A program made the translations under genes and the position numbers. 49,444 nt of DNA from Mariprofundus sp. (GTDB lineage Bacteria; Pseudomonadota; Zetaproteobacteria; Mariprofundales; Mariprofundaceae): the NCBI GenBank assembly GCA_021772835.1, contig JAJFLE010000015.1, positions 1 through 49,444 of the forward strand, read 5' to 3'. The notes beneath the pieces are model-generated. The model searched no databases. It had not been told where the DNA came from and worked only from the letters and a program-made list of their open reading frames with translations. This document shows, in pieces, positions 8,261 through 16,044 of the stretch; within the stretch, counting starts at the first letter, position 1; each line of letters opens with the position of its first letter.

Positions 8261-8276
8261 TGGAACAGCGCTTGCT
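8261..8276 (+). promoter_or_regulatory. Sigma-54 promoter of nrtABD
   Basis: TGGAACAGCGCTTGCT has correct -24/-12 spacing and is identical to the porin element. The predicted start is near 8287, 23 nt before the nrtA ATG, with AGGAGG at 8297-8302 as ribosome binding site. Confidence 0.85.
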
Positions 8277-8309
8277 CTGGACAAGTAAAATCCATCAGGA
8301 GGATATTCA

Positions 8310-9692
8310 ATGCGATCAATTCATCGTAACTGGAAAAAAAGTATCACCGCCTTTGCAACTGTAGGCATGCTCATGTTCGGCAATGTGACCACAGCATCTG
8401 CCGTTGGTGCACCGGAAAAAGAGGATCTGAAGTTTGGCTTTATTAAACTGACCGATATGGCTCCATTAGCCATCGCCTATGAAAAAGGCTACTTCGAAGA
8501 CGAAGGGCTGTTTGTCACACTCGAAGCACAGGCCAACTGGAAAGTATTGCTCGACGGTGTGATCAATGGCACGCTCGACGGGGCCCACATGCTCGCAGGC
8601 CAGCCACTGGCAGCAACCATCGGGTACGGAACCAAACACACTATCATTACCCCTTTCAGCATGGACCTGAACGGAAATGCCATCACTGTATCTAACTCAG
8701 TATGGGCTGAGATGAAAAAACACGTGCCGGTCAAAGATGGCAAACCAGTACACCCTATCAAGGCTGATTACCTCAAGCCTGTCGTTGAGAAATACCAGAA
8801 TGAAGGCAAACCCTTCAAAATGGGCATGGTGTTTCCTGTTTCCACACATAACTACGAACTGCGCTACTGGCTTGCCGCAGGTGGTCTTAAACCGGGTTAT
8901 TACGCCCCCCTTAAAGGTGACACATCAGGCACGATCAATGCTGACGTACTGCTTTCAGTTACCCCGCCGCCGCAGATGCCATCCACGATGGAAGCGGGAA
9001 CTATCTACGGTTATTGCGTAGGTGAACCGTGGAATCAGCAGGCTGTATTTAAAGGTATCGGCGCGCCTATCATTACCGACTACGAAATCTGGAAAAACAA
9101 TCCGGAAAAGGTTTTCGGTATCACTGAAGAGTTCTCCAGAAAGTATCCCAATACCACTACACACCTTGTAAAAGCTCTGATCCGCGCTGCTAAATGGCTG
9201 GACGAGAACAACAATGCCAATCGCATGGAAGCTGTGAAAATCCTGGCAAAACCGAACTATGTTGGTGCAGATGTCAAGGTCATTGCCAACTCAATGACCG
9301 GTACCTTTGAATATGAGAAAGGTGATACACGTGCTGTGCCCGACTTCAATGTATTCTTCCGTTATAACGCCACTTACCCTTACTACTCCGATGCAATCTG
9401 GTACCTGACTCAGATGCGTCGCTGGGGCCAGATCGGCGAATACAAACCGGATGCATGGTATGTCGATATAGCCAAGAAAGTTTATCGCCCCGACCTGTAT
9501 CAGATTGCTGCTGAAGAGCTGATTGCAGAAGGCAAGGTGAAAAAAGCCGAGTTCCCTGCTTTCGCAACAGAAACAGGTTTCCGCGCACCAATGTCCGATT
9601 TCATCGATAACATCAGCTATGATGGAACAAAACCTAATGCCTATATAGACAGCTTCCCCATCGGCCTGAAAGGGAAAGAAACCGTCAAGTAA
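8310..9692 (+). CDS. nrtA: Nitrate ABC transporter substrate-binding protein (NrtA/CmpA family)
   Basis: A 460-residue exported solute-binding protein delivering nitrate, perhaps also nitrite or cyanate, to the NrtB permease. It has an N-terminal signal peptide with a basic start ([10 protein letters not shown]), a hydrophobic core and an ASA cleavage site near residue 31. The mature part begins with the family-typical [20 protein letters not shown] segment and contains the conserved [20 protein letters not shown] and [13 protein letters not shown] blocks. It is not a lipoprotein, since no lipobox Cys is seen. It is the first gene of the nrtABD operon under the sigma-54 promoter, followed by a hairpin that would keep nrtA mRNA more abundant than the permease and ATPase mRNA. 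Confidence 0.93.
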   Translation: MRSIHRNWKKSITAFATVGMLMFGNVTTASAVGAPEKEDLKFGFIKLTDMAPLAIAYEKGYFEDEGLFVTLEAQANWKVLLDGVINGTLDGAHMLAGQPLAATIGYGTKHTIITPFSMDLNGNAITVSNSVWAEMKKHVPVKDGKPVHPIKADYLKPVVEKYQNEGKPFKMGMVFPVSTHNYELRYWLAAGGLKPGYYAPLKGDTSGTINADVLLSVTPPPQMPSTMEAGTIYGYCVGEPWNQQAVFKGIGAPIITDYEIWKNNPEKVFGITEEFSRKYPNTTTHLVKALIRAAKWLDENNNANRMEAVKILAKPNYVGADVKVIANSMTGTFEYEKGDTRAVPDFNVFFRYNATYPYYSDAIWYLTQMRRWGQIGEYKPDAWYVDIAKKVYRPDLYQIAAEELIAEGKVKKAEFPAFATETGFRAPMSDFIDNISYDGTKPNAYIDSFPIGLKGKETVK

Positions 9693-9708
9693 ACCTCAGC
9701 AGACTGGA

Positions 9709-9736
9709 GGCTCCCGGTTGAGATCGGGAGCCTTTT
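9709..9736 (+). terminator. Intra-operon terminator between nrtA and nrtB
   Basis: GGCTCCCG (9709-9716) and CGGGAGCC (9725-9732) form a perfect 8-bp stem with an 8-nt loop, followed by TTTTCT. Only 24 bp separate it from the nrtB start, so it probably acts as a partial terminator or 3'-end stabiliser for nrtA. Confidence 0.8.
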
Positions 9737-9759
9737 CTATAAATCATCATGGAGAGACA

Positions 9760-10782
9760 ATGAAAGAAGCGACATTGAAAACATTGGAGAGAATCGGATT
9801 TAGCACTTTCATCCCGCTGATCAAGCTACTGATGTGGGAAGAGCCGCAAAAACAAATGCGCCTTATCGGCAACAACGTTTTACTGCCTGCCGTGGCAATC
9901 GTCCTGTTTCTCGGCCTATGGGCAGTCACTTCAAGTCAGATTAATACCAGTCTCGGCACACTTCCAGGACCAGTCCAGGTATGGCAACAAACAGGTGTAC
10001 TGATCAACGAACATCAACTGGAACAAGAGAAAAAAACAGCTTTTTACGAGCGACAGGACATTAGAAATGCAGCAAAGCTGGAGCTGGATCCCAATGCCAA
10101 GATCAGGACTCGAGTATACACCGGCGCCCCCACCTTTATTGACCAGATTCTCACCAGTATCATTACCGTGTCTGTCGGCTTCCTGATCGCCAGTTTGATT
10201 GCTATACCGCTGGGTATATTCTGTGGTTTAAGTCAGAAGCTGAACAATGCCCTGAACCCCATATTTCAGGTGTTCAAACCGGTATCTCCGCTGGCCTGGT
10301 TGCCTATCGTTACCATGGTCGTCAGTGCTGTGTATGTCACCGATGACCCTTTATTTGCCAAATCATTTGTAATTTCAGCCATCACAGTATCGCTCTGCTG
10401 CCTGTGGCCGACACTACTGAATACCACAGTAGGCGTTGCATCGGTTGAAAGTGACCTGATCAATGTGAGCAAGGTACTGCGGCTACACTGGTTTACGCAT
10501 ATTATGAAAATCGTTGTTCCGTCTTCAATACCTATGATGTTCACAGGCCTTCGCCTCTCCATGGGCACCGGCTGGATGGTGTTGATTGCCACTGAAATGC
10601 TGGCGCAAAACCCGGGACTGGGAAAATTTGTCTGGGATGAGTTTCAGAACGGCAGTTCCAACTCGCTTGGACGTATCATGGTAGCCGTGCTGGCGATTGG
10701 ACTGATCGGTTTCATGCTCGACCGACTGTTGATGACCGCCCAACGCTATGTCTCTTGGGATAAAAATGCAGAAATTCGTTAA
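9760..10782 (+). CDS. nrtB: Nitrate ABC transporter permease (NrtB)
   Basis: A 340-residue inner-membrane permease of the NrtB/CmpB/SsuC type. I use the ATG at 9760, preceded by GGAGAG; the in-frame extension upstream runs into the terminator hairpin. An N-terminal membrane segment (about 45-65) is followed by a charged periplasmic region (about 90-125). Then come about five membrane segments including the binding-protein-dependent transport signature region. The EAA loop region around SDLINVSKVLRLHW and ATEMLAQNPGLGKFVWDE is conserved. It forms the channel for NrtA-delivered nitrate, with NrtD supplying ATP hydrolysis. It is 13 bp upstream of the ATPase gene. Confidence 0.92.
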   Translation: MKEATLKTLERIGFSTFIPLIKLLMWEEPQKQMRLIGNNVLLPAVAIVLFLGLWAVTSSQINTSLGTLPGPVQVWQQTGVLINEHQLEQEKKTAFYERQDIRNAAKLELDPNAKIRTRVYTGAPTFIDQILTSIITVSVGFLIASLIAIPLGIFCGLSQKLNNALNPIFQVFKPVSPLAWLPIVTMVVSAVYVTDDPLFAKSFVISAITVSLCCLWPTLLNTTVGVASVESDLINVSKVLRLHWFTHIMKIVVPSSIPMMFTGLRLSMGTGWMVLIATEMLAQNPGLGKFVWDEFQNGSSNSLGRIMVAVLAIGLIGFMLDRLLMTAQRYVSWDKNAEIR

Positions 10783-10795
10783 TAGGAGAAACAGG

Positions 10796-11605
10796 ATGTC
10801 GTCAAAAAGATATTTGGAACTTTCAAAAGTATCCATTGAGTTCCCAACAGATCATGGCCCATACAAAGCACTGGATGAGATCGACCTGATCCTGGAACAG
10901 GGTGAATTTGTTTCCCTGATCGGTCACTCAGGTTGCGGCAAGTCCACAGTATTGAATATTGTTGCTGGCCTGTATCAGGCAACCACAGGTGGTGTTATTC
11001 TTGAAAACAGAGAGGTGACAGCACCCGGGCCTGATCGTGCTGTGGTATTTCAGAATCACTCTCTTCTACCATGGCTGACAGCTTATGAAAATGTTGAACT
11101 GGCTGTGAAACAGGTGTTCAAAAAAACAAAAACTGCCGCTGAGATGAAAGAGTGGATCGAACATAATCTCACACTAGTACATATGGATCATGCCATGCAT
11201 AAACGCCCATCGGAAATTTCCGGCGGCATGAAACAGCGTGTGGGCATTGCCAGAGCTTTGGCAATGCAGCCTAAGGTATTGCTAATGGATGAACCATTTG
11301 GCGCTTTGGATGCATTAACACGCGCTCATCTGCAGGATTCATTGATGGAGATTCAGACCGAGTTGAATAGCACCGTTATCATGATCACCCATGATGTGGA
11401 TGAGGCGGTACTACTTTCGGATCGCATTGTCATGATGACCAACGGCCCTGCAGCCAACATTGGTGAAATACTCGAGATTAATCTACCACGTCCGCGCAAT
11501 CGCGTGGAGATGTCAGACAATGCCGAATATAACCACTACCGTCATGAGGTGCTGGCCTTCCTGTACGAAAAACAACGAAACCCAGCGGATAAAAAAGCCG
11601 CCTAG
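10796..11605 (+). CDS. nrtD: Nitrate ABC transporter ATP-binding protein (NrtD-like)
   Basis: A 269-residue ABC ATPase energising the NrtB permease. It has Walker A GHSGCGKST (about 45-53), a Q-loop at VVFQNHSLLPW, the signature SGGMKQRVGIARALA, Walker B LLMDEPFGALDA, and the switch His in TITHD-type context (MITHDVDEA). The start at 10796 is set by AGGAG 12 bp upstream; the longer frame would begin inside nrtB. It lacks the C-terminal NrtA-like domain of cyanobacterial NrtC, so it corresponds to NrtD and probably works as a homodimer. It is the last gene of the operon; no clear terminator is visible downstream. Confidence 0.92.
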   Translation: MSSKRYLELSKVSIEFPTDHGPYKALDEIDLILEQGEFVSLIGHSGCGKSTVLNIVAGLYQATTGGVILENREVTAPGPDRAVVFQNHSLLPWLTAYENVELAVKQVFKKTKTAAEMKEWIEHNLTLVHMDHAMHKRPSEISGGMKQRVGIARALAMQPKVLLMDEPFGALDALTRAHLQDSLMEIQTELNSTVIMITHDVDEAVLLSDRIVMMTNGPAANIGEILEINLPRPRNRVEMSDNAEYNHYRHEVLAFLYEKQRNPADKKAA

Positions 11606-11930
11606 GGAGCTGTCGGAATGATGAGAAATCTACTGCACGGCAGGAATGGCGGCCTAAAACATCCGGACTCATCGTCACATAGTCACCACTATGTTCCTCA
11701 TAATCATGCTACTTTTGACTCGCCCTCCCAGCTGCTCGCTACGATCACCCTAAGCCCGACAGACTACGAGTGCCTTCCCGTGCACCCCAAACAGACAGTC
11801 ACCATCGTTGGGGTACAAACGGGACAGTTTTCTATCTACATATGAGCGCCTCTCATCTGCAATGCCGATACAGTCCGCTACGCGCAAAAATACATAGGTG
11901 CAGTTTTATTCATCCGTCCTAAAATGCCGC
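11606..11930. other. Intergenic, no gene recognised
   Basis: The 325 bp between nrtD and yheS contain a short open frame (11618-11845, 75 codons) with no recognisable domain, odd His/Ser/Pro composition and no Shine-Dalgarno sequence. I do not call it a gene. No clear promoter motif for yheS was identified. Confidence 0.5.
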
Positions 11931-13802
11931 ATGCTTTATTTCGACAAAGTCACCCTGCGCCGCGGACCCAAGCTACTGTTCCGGGATGCATCCATGACCA
12001 TCCATGCCGGCCACAAAGTCGGCATCACCGGTGCCAACGGTACGGGCAAGTCATCCCTGTTTGCTCTGATTCAGGGTAAACTGGATGTGGATGATGGCCG
12101 TTTCAGTATGGAAAAAAACATTGCCATTGCACATGTAGCGCAAGAGACCCCTGCCCTGACAACGGCTGCAATAGCATACATTATGCAGGGTGATATCGAA
12201 CTTACTCGACTGCAACAGCAGATTGAAGAGGCCGAAAACAGTGGTGATGGTGTTCGCGTGGCTGAACTGCATGAGCGTTTTGCTGTCATTGACGGGTATG
12301 CCGCGCGTGCCCGTGCAACGCGTCTCATGCATGGGCTGGGTTTTGCCATGGGTAGCGAGGAAAATCCTGTCAGCAGCTTTTCCGGCGGCTGGCGCATGCG
12401 GTTGAATTTGGCGCATGCGCTGATGTGCCGATCCGACCTGTTACTGCTGGATGAGCCTACCAACCATCTGGATCTGGAAGCTGTGGTCTGGCTGGAAAAG
12501 TGGCTGAGAAACTATAAAGGCGCACTGCTTCTCATCTCCCACGACCGCGATTTCCTGGATCGCTGTGCCAACCAGATTGCCTATATAGAACAAGAAAAAC
12601 TGACCATGTACAGCGGCAATTACACGGCATTTGAGCGCATACGGGCTGAGAAACTGGCATTGCAACAGGCCTCCTATGAAAAACAGCAAAAGCAGGTTGC
12701 TCACATGAGCAGCTTTATCGACCGCTTCCGTGCCAAGGCCACCAAAGCCACTCAGGCCCAGAGCCGCATCAAGGCACTCGAACGCATGCAACTGATTGCG
12801 CCGGCACATGTGGATTCGCCATTCTCGTTTGCCTTTAAACATCCGGGTGGTATCCCAAATCCGTTACTGCGGTTGAATAAAGCTGATGCCGGTTATGGTG
12901 ATACAACCATATTGCATAACGTTTCACTCAGCCTGTTGCCGGGCGAACGCATAGGATTATTGGGCCCCAACGGTGAAGGTAAATCAACCCTGATCAAGTT
13001 GCTGGCAGGTGGACTGGCTGCCATGAAAGGTACACGCGAAGCGGCCCGCGATCTTTCTATCGGCTATTTTGCCCAACATCAGCTGGAGCAACTGCATGGG
13101 GAGCTATCGCCGCAGCAACATCTGCAGATGCTGGATGAATCACTGTCAGAAAAAGAAGCTCGCCTGTTCCTCGGCGGTTTTGATTTCAGAGGTGACATGG
13201 CGCTCGCTCCGGTCAAACCATTCTCCGGTGGTGAAAAAGCGCGACTGGTACTCGCCCTGGTTGTCTATCAACAGCCGAATCTGCTGCTGCTGGATGAACC
13301 AACCAACCATCTGGACCTTGAGATGCGTCATGCGCTCTCCATGGCCCTGCAGAGCTTTGAGGGCGCAATGATTCTGGTGTCGCATGATCGCCATCTGCTA
13401 CGCACGGTTTGCGATTCACTGATGCTGGTATCGGGCGGCAACGTTGACCTGTTTAACGGTGATCTGGATGATTATTCAACATGGCTGCTTGAACAACGCA
13501 GCGATGATGATGTCGTATCCACCACTCCATCACGCAAGGATGACCGACGTGTAAAAGCCGAACAGCGCAAACAGTTGCAACCGCTGCGCAACAAGGTCAA
13601 AAAACTGGAAGTGGAACTGGAAAAGCTGCATGTGCAAAAGTCGGGCCTGGATGAGAAACTGGCCGATCCTGAGCTGTATGAAGCCGGCAGTAGCGATACA
13701 TTGAAAAGACTATCCATAGAACACAGACAACTGGAACAGAAGTTACAGGACACTGAAGAGGCATGGATGGACTGCAGTGAGAAGTTGGAAAATGCCACCT
13801 AA
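11931..13802 (+). CDS. yheS: ABC-F family ATPase YheS
   Basis: A soluble ABC-F protein with two ATPase cassettes and no membrane domain, 623 residues; members of this family bind the ribosome. Cassette 1 has GANGTGKSS (about 34-42), signature FSGGWRMRLNLA and LLLDEPTNHLDLE. The Arg/Lys-rich interdomain linker RFRAKATKATQAQSRIKALERM follows, near 266-287. Cassette 2 has GPNGEGKST, signature FSGGEKARLVLAL and LLLDEPTNHLDLE. The C-terminal tail (about 535-623) is a Lys/Glu-rich coiled coil. It aligns along its whole length with E. coli YheS (about 637 residues). The start is the ATG at 11931; the frame continues upstream to a GTG that would add 11 residues before the conserved strand. Confidence 0.92.
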   Translation: MLYFDKVTLRRGPKLLFRDASMTIHAGHKVGITGANGTGKSSLFALIQGKLDVDDGRFSMEKNIAIAHVAQETPALTTAAIAYIMQGDIELTRLQQQIEEAENSGDGVRVAELHERFAVIDGYAARARATRLMHGLGFAMGSEENPVSSFSGGWRMRLNLAHALMCRSDLLLLDEPTNHLDLEAVVWLEKWLRNYKGALLLISHDRDFLDRCANQIAYIEQEKLTMYSGNYTAFERIRAEKLALQQASYEKQQKQVAHMSSFIDRFRAKATKATQAQSRIKALERMQLIAPAHVDSPFSFAFKHPGGIPNPLLRLNKADAGYGDTTILHNVSLSLLPGERIGLLGPNGEGKSTLIKLLAGGLAAMKGTREAARDLSIGYFAQHQLEQLHGELSPQQHLQMLDESLSEKEARLFLGGFDFRGDMALAPVKPFSGGEKARLVLALVVYQQPNLLLLDEPTNHLDLEMRHALSMALQSFEGAMILVSHDRHLLRTVCDSLMLVSGGNVDLFNGDLDDYSTWLLEQRSDDDVVSTTPSRKDDRRVKAEQRKQLQPLRNKVKKLEVELEKLHVQKSGLDEKLADPELYEAGSSDTLKRLSIEHRQLEQKLQDTEEAWMDCSEKLENAT

Positions 13803-14052
13803 CGAATGGTTTCTCTATCTGATACGCTGCAGCGGCGGCCAGCTCTATACTGGCATCACGATCAATGTAGAGCGCAGATTTGATGAGCACAAGGAAGGTA
13901 AAGGCGCGAAGTTCCTGCGTGGCAAAGGGCCATTAAAATTGGTTTTTCAGCAGCAGATTGGAGATCAGTCCAGCGCTCTGAAAATGGAGATACTGGTCAA
14001 AAAAATGAGCAAGGCCAGTAAAGAGGCCCTGGTTATAAAAGGTACTTTATAG
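13792..14052 (+). CDS. GIY-YIG nuclease-domain protein (YhbQ/UPF0213-like)
   Basis: An 86-residue single-domain GIY-YIG protein. The motif appears as FLYLIRCSGGQLYTGIT, with Tyr in both positions and the following VERRFDEH containing the conserved Arg; the later KMEILVKKMSKASKEALV matches the end of the family fold. The ATG at 13792 overlaps the last 11 bases of yheS, indicating translational coupling. Homologues are small putative DNA endonucleases in DNA repair or exchange. Catalytic activity is plausible but not shown. Confidence 0.85.
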   Translation: MPPNEWFLYLIRCSGGQLYTGITINVERRFDEHKEGKGAKFLRGKGPLKLVFQQQIGDQSSALKMEILVKKMSKASKEALVIKGTL

Positions 14053-14063
14053 CTGCAACAGTG

Positions 14064-14093
14064 GGGCTGTTACTCTCTGGGCTGTTACTCTCT
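14064..14093. repeat. 15-bp perfect tandem duplication at a stop codon
   Basis: GGGCTGTTACTCTCT occurs twice head to tail (14064-14078 and 14079-14093). The second copy contains the stop codon of the minus-strand lipoprotein gene. Because 15 bp is five codons, the duplication places a second in-frame stop five codons after the first. Confidence 0.85.
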
Positions 14094-14276
14094 GGCCTGG
14101 CTCTCTTCAACCTCTTCCTCGTCATCATCTGAAGCAACATCAACGATGGCCCCCGCCACTTTGAACGGGACCTTTACCACCTCAACCGCGACATCGACAG
14201 CTGTTCCAACAACCGTGCCGACAACGCAACCCGACAGGGAAAAGAGCAGAACCAGCAATAAAATAAATTTCTTCAT
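14085..14276 (-). CDS. Small lipoprotein with GTVVGTAVDVAVEVVKVPFKVAG core
   Basis: A 63-residue predicted lipoprotein. Residues 1-18 form a short signal sequence (MKKFILLLVLLFSLSG) with a lipobox LSGC, so Cys17 should be lipidated. The mature part is a hydrophobic/amphipathic Val-rich stretch followed by an acidic tail (SDDDEEEVEESQ). The start ATG at 14276 is chosen because it begins the signal peptide, with AGGA upstream. Short lipoproteins with this repeated GTVVGTAVD-type core occur in many proteobacteria and are uncharacterised. It lies convergent to the GIY-YIG gene. Confidence 0.75.
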   Translation of the reverse strand: MKKFILLLVLLFSLSGCVVGTVVGTAVDVAVEVVKVPFKVAGAIVDVASDDDEEEVEESQARE

Positions 14277-14529
14277 GTAAAGAATCCTCATTAACGATTG
14301 CCAATTCTGGCATATTTGTCTGAAAGAACATATGTTCCCGTGCAGTCAGTCTCAGAAACTCCTTTTCGTTGTGGAGTCGATTATTGGCAGCAACTGGCCG
14401 AACAACCCGATTATCATGTCCCGATCAAAAAAATATGTTACAGATATCTTTGTGTCTCTGGATTAAATGCCTTTGACTTCTCTGACGTAACTTGGCGTTC
14501 TCTGCGGTAAAAAAATTCATTTTTTCCTC
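14277..14529. other. Intergenic with a degenerate TCTCTG-type repeat
   Basis: No gene is recognised. The part 14448-14517 holds tandem-like segments TTTGTGTCTCTG, TTTGACTTCTCTGACG and TTGGCGTTCTCTGCGGTAAAAAAA. These resemble short repeats of the TCTCTGTGTCTCTGTGG type found between genes in various proteobacteria. The 70-codon plus-strand frame at 14298-14510 runs through this repeat and is unlikely to be real. Confidence 0.5.
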
Positions 14530-14559
14530 AAAAAAACGGGCGACGGTTAGGGCCACCCG
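14530..14559 (-). terminator. Rho-independent terminator of the hemolysin-SDR operon
   Basis: On the minus strand CGGGTGGC and GTCGCCCG pair over 8 bp (two G-U pairs) across a 7-nt loop, followed by seven T residues. It lies 20 bp after the stop of the exported TPR protein and closes the minus-strand operon. Confidence 0.85.
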
Positions 14560-14579
14560 CTTGATGATTCAAGACAGAA

Positions 14580-15251
14580 TCAGTGCGCTTTCTTTTTCGC
14601 TTTCGCCAGTTTTTTTTCGGCTTCAGCCTTGCGGCCCTTGGAATAAACCGGACGTGATTCATCATCCGGCAGAGCAATCACCTTCTCAAGATAAGGAATG
14701 GACTTTTTATACTTTTTCTCTTCAAGCCAGTAATCACCGGTGAAATAATTGGCATCCATATCATCAGGTGCGATTTCCAGAGCCTTTTTCAGGTAAGCCT
14801 CTGCCTTGTCTGTATCACCAAACCCTATCGGCCAGCCGGGCGTCATATAATGGAAGCTGCCCAGCGTGGTATATACGGAACCGTTCAGGGCAGAGGCATC
14901 AATCTTTTCCGCTGCAAGCAGCAGCTCACGCCCTTTTTCCATCTGCGGCATGGCATTGGTCATCGATGAGAGACCACCCATCGCTCCGGCATAACCGGCA
15001 CGAATAATGGCTTCCCATATTTTCGGCTCGGCGCGATTTGGATGCGCAGCTGTCAGCGCTGCAGATTTATCCACCAGCGCCTTGAACACAGCCTCTTTAT
15101 CGCCATCAGCTGTTTTGTAGTTGGCCAGGCCCCACTCGGTCTGCAGACCGTGAACGGTATCAGATACCTCATCGGCAGAAGCAGCGCCTATTGGTGCTGC
15201 CATCATGAAAGCAGTTATCAGTGCGGCAACAAAAAATCGTTTCATTTTCAT
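14580..15251 (-). CDS. Exported TPR-repeat protein
   Basis: A 223-residue secreted protein. The ATG at 15251 with AGGAG nine bases upstream gives a signal peptide MKMKRFFVAALITAFMMAAP ending ASA at about residue 28. The mature region is helical with at least two recognisable TPR-like units: ADKAEAYLKKALEIAPDDMDANYFTGDY and the next one ending YLEKVIALP. The C-terminal tail is Lys/Ala-rich (AEAEKKLAKAKKKAH). It starts 1 bp after the SDR stop codon and is the last gene of the operon. The fold suggests a periplasmic scaffold or binding partner for the product of the upstream enzymes. No specific function is known to me. Confidence 0.8.
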   Translation of the reverse strand: MKMKRFFVAALITAFMMAAPIGAASADEVSDTVHGLQTEWGLANYKTADGDKEAVFKALVDKSAALTAAHPNRAEPKIWEAIIRAGYAGAMGGLSSMTNAMPQMEKGRELLLAAEKIDASALNGSVYTTLGSFHYMTPGWPIGFGDTDKAEAYLKKALEIAPDDMDANYFTGDYWLEEKKYKKSIPYLEKVIALPDDESRPVYSKGRKAEAEKKLAKAKKKAH

Positions 15252-15252
15252 C

Positions 15253-16044
15253 TTACTTTTCTCCTTTAGCAAAAGCTCTGGCGATACGATTCTGGGCTGC
15301 CAGTGAACCATCCACCAAACGTGGAAGCAAGGCATTGATGCGCACAAACAGTGATTCGGGGAAACCGAAATATGTATCTTTTTTATCCGCTTCAATAGCC
15401 GCAATAATTTTAGCCACCACAACTTCAGGTTTATCCATATTCATCTTGGTCGCTTCACCCATGCGCATCACCGCATCGGAATTCATCGGTGTTTTCACCG
15501 CTCGTGGTGCGATGTAAGAGACCTTGATACCGGTATCGGCAAGTTCACGACGCAGCGCTTCAGAAAAACCGCGCAAACCGAATTTTGTGGCTGAATATGT
15601 GGCGAAATAGGCAAAACCGATAGAGCCGAAGATAGAGCCAACATTCACAATGTGACCGCTGTTCTGCTTCTGCATCTCCGGCAACAGTGCCCGGGCCAGC
15701 CACATCGGTGCCAACAGGTTTACATGCATCATCAGTTCGATCTTGTCCGCAGCTTCATCTTCGTAGGCTGCAAAGCTGTTGATACCGGCCAGATTAATCA
15801 GCATATCCACTCCACCCAACAACTCCCTGCACTGGGCTGCCAGCACCTTGCACTCACCCGCCGAAGAGAGATCACCGGGCGCAGCGAAAGCACCATCGAG
15901 TTCTTTAACCATGGATGCCAGTGCATCTGCATTGGCATCCACCAGCGCCAGTGTGGCGCCTTTGCTGTGCAGTGTTCGGGCAAGAATCTGCCCCATGCCA
16001 CCGGCAGCGCCGGTGAGGACTATGCGGCTATCTTGTACCTGCAT
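15253..16044 (-). CDS. Short-chain dehydrogenase/reductase (SDR)
   Basis: A classical NAD(P)-dependent SDR of 263 residues. It has the cofactor motif TGAAGGMG (11-18), Asp after beta-2 (LVDANAD, suggesting NAD preference), NLAG at about 87-90, catalytic Ser in NVGSIFG and YSATK with catalytic Tyr and Lys near 150-155. An extended C-terminus (KKDTYFGFPESLFVRINALLPRLVD) is like that of SDRs acting on lipid or acyl substrates. Its ATG overlaps the stop of the diiron-protein gene by one base (TGATG), so the two are translationally coupled. The context points to reduction or oxidation of an acyl-derived intermediate, but the substrate is unknown. Confidence 0.88.
   Translation of the reverse strand: MQVQDSRIVLTGAAGGMGQILARTLHSKGATLALVDANADALASMVKELDGAFAAPGDLSSAGECKVLAAQCRELLGGVDMLINLAGINSFAAYEDEAADKIELMMHVNLLAPMWLARALLPEMQKQNSGHIVNVGSIFGSIGFAYFATYSATKFGLRGFSEALRRELADTGIKVSYIAPRAVKTPMNSDAVMRMGEATKMNMDKPEVVVAKIIAAIEADKKDTYFGFPESLFVRINALLPRLVDGSLAAQNRIARAFAKGEK

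Noticed and set aside
11618-11845. 75-codon open frame after nrtD
   Set aside because: No Shine-Dalgarno, no domain, odd composition, and no coupling with nrtD.
14298-14510. 70-codon plus-strand frame
   Set aside because: It extends through the TCTCTG-type repeat, lacks a ribosome-binding site and has no recognisable feature.
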